Shown one piece after another: positions 57,945 to 64,000 of a DNA stretch of 64,000 bases. The stretch lies in NCBI GenBank assembly GCA_902728285.1, contig CACVBU010000700.1, positions 224,047 through 288,046 on the forward strand. Reading direction: 5' to 3'. A program made the position numbers and the translations under genes. A model generated the notes under the pieces. The model was not told where the DNA came from, ran no database searches, and was given only the letters and a program-made list of their open reading frames with translations. Source of the stretch: Clytia hemisphaerica (lineage: Eukaryota; Cnidaria; Hydrozoa; Leptothecata; Clytiidae). Position 1 is the stretch's first letter, and each line of letters begins with the position of its first letter.

Positions 57945-58355
57945 TCTCTCTAATTCGATATTCGTGGAACCATCGAGTTTCAAGCTGGAAGAGCTAGAGG
58001 CGAAACTTTAACCCTTCTCATGCAAGAGAAATTGAACCTACTTATTTCCCATCTAAAACGCGCATAGAACGTGCCGTAATCATGGCAACGGATTGTATCT
58101 AGCGGTTCCTTTGTTTTGGAGGACTACACTTTTGGAAATCTAGCGATAGATTTTAGTTTCAATCCGGCGTTTGTGTTAAAACTACGCGCGGGCGTTCTGG
58201 GTGGGAAATAAGTGGTTTCATTTCCCATCCGGGAGTCTCGCCTCTAGCCCTTCGGGTTTGAAACTCAATGTAGAGAATGATTAAAAAATTAAATGGTGTC
58301 TTCTTTATCACTTTTCTAGCTGAAGGGGCCGATATTTTAGTTCGAATATCAGTTA
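57945..58355. mobile_element. pogo/Tigger-like MITE split by a foldback element
   Basis: CAGTTGTCTCTCTCTAATTCGATATTCGTGG at the left and GCTGAAGGGGCCGATATTTTAGTTCGAAT at the right match 21654-21938. Between them sits a different element at 57975-58266. Confidence 0.55.
57975..58266. mobile_element. Foldback MITE nested in a Tigger-like MITE
   Basis: GAGTTTCAAGC and GAGCTAGAGGCGAAACT at the left face AGTCTCGCCTCTAGCCCTTC and TTTGAAACTC at the right. A second inverted pair, CCTACTTATTTCCCATC / GGTGGGAAATAAGTGG, continues inward, so most of the 292 bp folds. Confidence 0.65.
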
Positions 58356-59079
58356 GTCATATTTTGATCTTGTCAAAATTTTGATAAATGGTCATTAAAG
58401 GTACTTTCAACTCTCTCTGTATTTTCGTTTTACATTTTGAAGATTTTTTCAATCATGCGACAATCTAAAGGGGTAGTACAGAATTGTCGCTTTGTTTATA
58501 TTTTCTTTTTTTTTTACTTCGATGTTTCAAGTGCCACGGTCATTTTTTTCTAATTTTTTTTAAGAAAATTTTGTTCAAACTTTAAAGGCTTATATCTCCG
58601 GATCTAGAAGGAGTTGAGCCCGCTGCGCGGACCTGCCTGAATGATAGAAAAGTGTCAAGTGGTAAAATTTTAAATTGACTCGCTGGAGGACAGAATCAAG
58701 TAAATCTGGGCCGATTTTGGAGGTTCTTGGATCACTCGTTGACCAAAAATGGTCAAAAAACAGTGAAAATCTTAAAAAAGTGGATTTTTGTCAAATTTTT
58801 GCATTTTTTTTACTTTTTAGCTTAAAATCTCGCTGAAAAGGCTCACTTTTGATTTTTTTTTTTTTTTTGCTTGGCCATGAAGCCCAATCCAATTCCTATG
58901 AGTTAGACTAAAAATGACGATTTCTACCTCAAACTGGGCATTACAGGAGGGCTTCGCCCTATATACGACATTGTCACTTAAAGGGTTAAAGGCATTTTAG
59001 TATTGAACGCTGTGTCATGATGGGACAAAATAAGCATTTTAAAATAGCCAACATTTTATTAAAAATGATTTTTTTTTTA

Positions 59080-59613
59080 CCTGTTGACCATTTTTTAACA
59101 ATTAGCCCCGCTGCTGAGATCGAAAAAAGTGGCTAGAAAACAATTTTCGTGACACACATCTTAGAACTAACTTTTTTTGGTGGAAACTCACGAATTAGTA
59201 TATGTAGATTCCAAAATCAAAAAGTTTCCAGGATATTATCGTGCAAGTAACGAGTAATTGGCGATTTTTTGCATTTCCAGGCAAAATTCCAAGGCCAAAT
59301 GATTTTTGGGGGGTCTTCAAATTAAAAAAAGACATATATCACATGATAGAGCTCTTCAAACTGAGCAAAAAAGTGTATTACACCAAAGTCCCAACTTCTC
59401 TAGATCAAAAGTTATGGGCCTATTTGTGGTCAAAAAGGTGTTTAATTTTGCATAAATTAATGCAGATTGTGGGGAAATTCCCTGTTTTCCATCAGTTTTT
59501 TGGAATCTACATATACTAATTCGCGAGTTTCCACCAAAAAAAGTTAGTTCTAAGATGTGTGTCACGAAATGAAACATTTATCGACCTCAGCAGCGGGACT
59601 AAATAGTTGATCA
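59080..59613. mobile_element. Foldback element with arms over 100 bp
   Basis: GTGACACACATCTTAGAACTAAC and TTTTGGTGGAAACTCACGAATTAGTATATGTAGATTCCAAAA at the left have near-perfect inverted copies at 59505-59570. CCCGCTGCTGAG and TTGACCA pair further out. No reading frame of note inside. Confidence 0.75.
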
Positions 59614-60115
59614 ACTGGTGAATAAAAAACTATCATATGTGGAAGTGTTCTGTTAAATTTTGTTATCGTGAACACCACAGCTTTCTCTGAAATTAAGCTG
59701 TGGAGACAAACAAAAATTTGAAACCGGAGTGGTCCCAAGTCTGGTTCTTGGTGAGGTTGGATATTCCTTTCATCTCGCGTTTATCAATTTTAATTTCATC
59801 GTTATCTGATTTATTCTATCCAAGATTCCACTTTTGTTTAGGCGTAGTTTGTATCCCACGAGTACATTGTAATTTATGAGAAATCCTTTACGCATCCATC
59901 ACCCCTGTCTCACGTTTTGACTACCTTTTTACGCTTATTATTTTAACCTTTTTTGGTCAGGAAATAGATACTCTTAGGTTCCAAATAAACGCCCCCTCCC
60001 CCACTTGTTAATTTTTTTGAAAATTTCATTTTGTTAGCAGTGAAAACTGGTGCTGATGCGTAATATACTGATAAAGGATTCTTTAGGGATCGATCCACAA
60101 GAATTAAAGCTATAA

Positions 60116-61009
60116 TATGGCGTCATATACTGGACAAAATCGAATGGGCGAATTGGAAATGCAGAACACCAGCTTGAAATGCAGTTTTCGTTTTGAAATG
60201 GCGCTTTTCAAGCCGAATTCTGATATATCAAATTGACGTATTTCAAATCGGTGTATTCAGACCTAACGCATTCCAATTTGATGCATTTCAACCTGAGTCA
60301 TTCCAATTTGACGTATTCCGACTTGACGCATTCCAACTTGATATATTCCGACTTGATATATTCCAAATCGATGCATTTCAATTTAAAACATTTCAAATCG
60401 ATGTATTCCAACTTGACGCATTCCTATTTGAAACTGGCTTACTTGACGGTCGGCAAAATAGATTCCTTCCGTTTTTATCTGGTCTGCGTTTTTTACGTTT
60501 TTAAAATTTAAAATTAAAGTTTGAAAGAACTCCATAGAAAATATCAAAAGACGGTCTTCCGATATTTTCTGTTCTGGAAACGGAACTGACTGGTTGTACT
60601 GAAGAAGATGTATAAAAACTTTCTCCAGCGACTTTGCTGCATTTGAAAGATACTCATAAGTTTCAGCATTTACATATTCCCCAAAGCAAGGCCTTGAGAT
60701 GCAAGTGGCAAAAGTTGGATAAATTTGTATTACGTAAAACGGAAAGCGGGAAATAAGACGCACATGTCAAAAATACCCGTACGAAAAAATTATCTAGACC
60801 TGAAAACCCGGTCCTGGTTTTTATATTGTGTCAAGTTGGAATGCATCTACTTAGAATGTTGGTATGTCTCAGGTTGAAATGAAATACTTTAATTTGATAT
60901 ATCAGAATTCGGCTTGAAATTTGCCATTCCAAAACAAAAACTGCATTTGAACTTGCCGTTCTGCATTTCCAATTCGCCCATTCGATTTTGTCCAGTATAT
61001 GACGCCATA
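60116..61009. mobile_element. 894-bp element with arms over 100 bp, 6-bp target duplication
   Basis: TATGGCGTCATATACTGGAC opens it and GTCCAGTATATGACGCCATA closes it; pairing continues through CGAATGGGCGAATTGGAAATGCAG and GCCGAATTCTGATATATCAAATT. CTATAA flanks both sides (60110-60115 and 61010-61015). Inside the left part, 60235-60435 is a degenerate array of about 16-bp units such as ATTCCAACTTGACGC. A minus-strand frame of 126 codons (60383-60763) lies in the centre; I cannot assign it. Confidence 0.8.
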
Positions 61010-61699
61010 CTATAAGATCAGTTAGACGGGAAAGTCACTTTGGCTTTCATAAAACTTCATATCAAACTCAAAAGTTAACTGGGTCGTTTCAGCCAATTTC
61101 AGCTCTGGAAACTAAGCTTTTCTCAGTAAAAATTGTGAAGGAGATAAGCTACGAAATGTGAATTCAGTATTGTTTTTCAATGAACTGGAAAGAAAAGCTG
61201 TACGTAGCCTCAAAGCTATTACCCCCATTTTTTCAGCAATTTTGCTTTATAGTTTCAGCCATTTCTAGCTATGTCTCTTGGCTTCATATTATCTCTAAAT
61301 GTAGGGTGGCCAGAAAGATAAGCAGTCATATTGAAGGTCATTACCAGTGAAGTTTCAGAGAAGTTGAGCTCGGTAATAATATGATCCCGATTTTGCTAGA
61401 TCGGAGGAGGTCAAAAAGGGTGTTTCTAAGTCACTCAGGTGTCAATATCGGTCGGACGGTATTAGATAATTTTTCGGATTATCAAATTGAAAGCCTCTAA
61501 ATAGCGAAAGGTTCACTCGCGAAATATTGAGGATGTGAAACTGCGGAGATAAATGTTAATCTAAGTTTTAACTGCTGCACGCATAAAATTTAAGTGGATA
61601 CAAAACATGTGATACGAAAGAGACTGTATCACTAAAAAAAATTAGAAAGATTAAACTCGCTGTGATGTAGGTAGGTATTTAAATCTTCTTATGTGTCAA

Positions 61700-62878
61700 A
61701 TAAAGAGAGACAAGAGAGACATTGTTATGAAAACAATAAGTGTCTTCTGCATACCACTTTGTCAGATATTAAACTATCTATCTATCAAACACTCGACTAT
61801 CTCATGTTTTTTTTTTTACTTCTAGACATCTTTTGTGGGAGTACTTTTGTGAGAAATACTTATCGAAGTATAAATACCAATTCTCTCGGGATGGAAACTC
61901 TGCTTTAATGGCTTGAATTTCAAACTTTAAGCCATTTTACAAGCTTTCTTCAACTAGTAAACAAGAAGCAACCCCCCTCCCCAGTGGTCGTTTTTTAGGG
62001 GGGGTGGCGAAAGACACGGGCTCCCAAGAGGCGTTCCTGATTGCTAATTCATCGCCACTCTGCTATCTTATACCCTAAAACAGCAGTTTTCAGTGATTCT
62101 TATTTAAAACAATAAGTATCGTCTGCATACCACTTTGTCAGATATTGACCTATGTCAAAATTTTGATTAAGAACTATCAAACACTCGACTCTCTCATGTT
62201 TTTAAAAATTCTAGACATTTTTTGTGAGAGCACTTTTGTGAGAAATACTTATCGAAGTATAAATACCAATTCTCTCGGGATGGAAACTCTGCTTTAATGG
62301 CTTGAATTTCAAACTTTAAGCCATTTTACAAGCTTTCTTCAACTAGTAAACAAGAAGCCACCCCCCTCCCCAGTGGTCGTTTTTTAGAGGGGAGGGGTGG
62401 CGAAAGACACGGGCTCCCAAGAGGCGTTCCTGATTGCTAATTCATCGCCACTCTGCTATCTTATACCCTAAAACAGCAGTTTTCAGTGGTTCTTATTTAA
62501 AACAATAAGTATCGTCTGCATACCACTTTGTCAGATATTGACCTATGTCGACTCTCTCATGTTTTTAAAAATTCTAGACATTTTTTGTGAGAGCACTTTT
62601 GTGAGAAATACTTATGTAAGTATAAATACGAATTCTCTCAGGGATGGAAACTCTGCTTGACATGGCTTGAATTTCTTTAAGCTATTTTACAAGCTTTCTT
62701 TAACTAGTCAGCAAGAAACAACTCCCCCCCCCAGTGGTCGATTATTGTTCTTTGTTTTTGGGGTGGTGGGGTTGGCGAAAGACATGGACTCCCAAGAGGC
62801 GTCCCTGATTGAAAATTCCACGCCCCTCTGCTATTTTATACCCTCAATCCTCAAATCAGTAGTTTTCAGCTAAAAAGA
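61700..62878. repeat. Three tandem units of about 360-390 bp
   Basis: Each unit contains TCTGCATACCACTTTGTCAGATATT, TTTTGTGAGAAATACTTAT, GTATAAATAC (61868, 62257 and 62620), GATGGAAACTCTGCTT, CAGTGGTCG and GGCGAAAGACA(C/T)GG. Units 1 and 2 are nearly identical in their right half; unit 3 is more diverged. No long frame. Confidence 0.85.
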
Positions 62879-63377
62879 GGAAAGTTACAAAGATTTTCGT
62901 GCTCAATTCGCTCGCGTAATTTTTCCTAACAATCAATCATTCATAACACATTTTCTTTCAAGGAGGGCGCCCAAATACTAACTTTAGAAAATTACTTATT
63001 CCCAGTTCGCCCCGATTTTGGTCGACCCACCACGCTACTGGTGGAGAAAATACTAACTTATAGCGTTCTCTTTTTATCCATGTCAAGAGATGATTTAGCC
63101 CCCTAAAAATATGAAATCACGTACGTAAAATCAATCTATTCTGCGAATCTCGTAGCTATATTTATTACCTTCATTGTGGCTTTTTTGGCGAATGTAAAAA
63201 AAGTCTAAAAGGAAAATGGCCTAAAGCGTTGTATAGTCTACAAATGATGACAAATAGAGAGGGGTAATGAGAAAACTTTGTTTACTGTGGTTTGGCTAAA
63301 AAAAACAAAAGTAAACAAAAATAAGGCATAATCATGACATGCGATGTATTGTCTAGACAATAGGTCGAATTGAAAGC

Positions 63378-63386
63378 TATATAAAT
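63378..63386 (+). promoter_or_regulatory. TATA box of the last gene
   Basis: TATATAAAT in GCTATATAAATGGGGGTGG. A transcript would start near 63410. Confidence 0.55.
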
Positions 63387-63409
63387 GGGGGTGGATTTTC
63401 TTTCGACAT

Positions 63410-63522
63410 CAAGAAATTGAACTAACAGAAACTTTGGTCAACTGGCACAATGAAAATGCTCATTGTTAGTTTAGTGAAAATATTAAATTTTTTTATCATA
63501 AAGAGTACGGTTTCAGGCCCAC
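63410..63522 (+). other. Probable leader exon of the last gene
   Basis: From the predicted transcript start to a strong donor (CCCAC|GTAAGT, 63522/63523). The next acceptor is GTTTTAG at 63826. An ATG at 63450 opens a short frame (MKMLIVSLVKILNFF...) that would meet a stop a few codons into the next exon, so it would be an upstream ORF if the splice is right. Confidence 0.4.
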
Positions 63523-63850
63523 GTAAGTAGGTCCTCTCTAACGTCGATGTCGTCATTTTTTTGAGTTTGGATTATTGTAGGTTTTAAATCATTTCAATCA
63601 TTTCATTCCTCTCTTGTTTGATATACTGTTGTAAGGGATGGGGGGCACTAATGTGGCTCAGCTCACTTGGGGAGGTCACCCGTATATTTATGAGAAAGAA
63701 CTTATACGTACGACGAACCCAGGGATCAACTCGCCTGTGACAATGACAGCATAACTCATACATTCCTATTCCAATTTATATTCAGTAACTTCCCACTTTA
63801 CTTTTACATGTATCTATTTCGTTTTAGATAGAAAAAGGATATAAACAAAA

Positions 63851-64000
63851 ATGAAGAATTGGACATATTTCATTGGACTATGTTTCATCACACTTTCAAC
63901 TGCCATGTATGTCTCCACCGCAACCATAAAAAAAATCAAAAATTCAAAAAGTTCACTTCAATTTAACCAACCCGGCACCGGCGCCGACACGCCAAACATT
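63851..64000 (+). CDS. Start of a gene for a probable secreted protein, cut by the window end
   Basis: ATG at 63851, preceded by AAACAAAA, starts 50 open codons to the window end. MKNWTYFIGLCFITLSTAM is a good signal peptide, followed by a basic stretch (TIKKIKNSKSS) and then QFNQPGTGADTPN. A donor-like GTATGT at 63907 just after the signal peptide could end the exon there, so residues after AM may be intron. The TATA box at 63378 and the leader exon support this start. The product cannot be named. Confidence 0.5.
   Translation, partial: MKNWTYFIGLCFITLSTAMYVSTATIKKIKNSKSSLQFNQPGTGADTPNI

Larger units (their letters stand above)
49911..63377. other. 13.5 kb intergenic repeat mosaic
   Basis: No gene could be supported on either strand. 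Dispersed elements, nested MITEs, two foldback elements, a 24-bp minisatellite and a three-unit tandem array fill much of it and are listed separately. Confidence 0.6.

Noticed and set aside
60193-60504. Overlapping plus-strand frames with repeated FQ.D.F or SNLT motifs
   Set aside because: The apparent protein repeats come from translating the 16-bp satellite in a transposon.
61700-62878. CRISPR-like regular repeats
   Set aside because: Units are hundreds of bases and contiguous, without short spacers, and the genome is animal.

Overview
This window is nuclear DNA from an animal. It is AT-rich, its genes have spliceosomal introns, and its families are metazoan: a spectrin-repeat protein, a secreted lipocalin, a leucine-rich-repeat glycoprotein-hormone-type GPCR (LGR) and an MFSD6-like transporter. 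The receptor hinge and the many small inverted-repeat transposons suggest a non-vertebrate animal. A cnidarian is my best guess, but nothing here proves it. Intron-exon structures were read by eye from splice sites and reading phase.

Layout. 1-8822 (+) is the 3' part of a large spectrin-repeat gene: eleven exons, all phase 0, most carrying one repeat; a possible last exon lies at 10547-10603. 12338-14820 (+) is a complete four-exon lipocalin gene with a TATA box. 17143-24760 (-) is a complete six-exon LGR-type receptor. In its fifth intron, on the opposite strand, sits an unrecognised four-exon gene (about 19241-21638, +) whose exons join in one phase. 24761-34427 is repeat-rich and shows no gene. 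34428-36502 (+) is a two-exon MFS transporter. 39140-49910 is a 10.8 kb Ty3/gypsy chromodomain LTR retrotransposon on the minus strand, with 319-bp LTRs that look identical and a 4-bp target duplication. 49911-63377 is again a repeat mosaic. 63378-64000 (+) is the start of a gene for a probable secreted protein that runs off the window.

Mobile DNA dominates. At least ten families of short non-autonomous elements can be told apart by their ends, including a TA-flanked family with TATAAGAAC ends, pogo/Tigger-like elements with CAGT ends, palindromic elements, three tRNA-derived SINE types, foldback elements and minisatellites. Several are nested inside each other, giving relative ages.

The most unusual signals are (1) a spliced-looking, cysteine-rich reading frame on the strand antisense to the LTR element, between its pol genes and 3' LTR, preceded by a tandem duplication carrying CCAAT boxes; (2) the unrecognised gene inside the receptor intron; and (3) the frame layout of the retrotransposon, which keeps apparently identical LTRs but has its nucleocapsid out of frame with gag, a tight -1 overlap before reverse transcriptase, and two lesions late in integrase.
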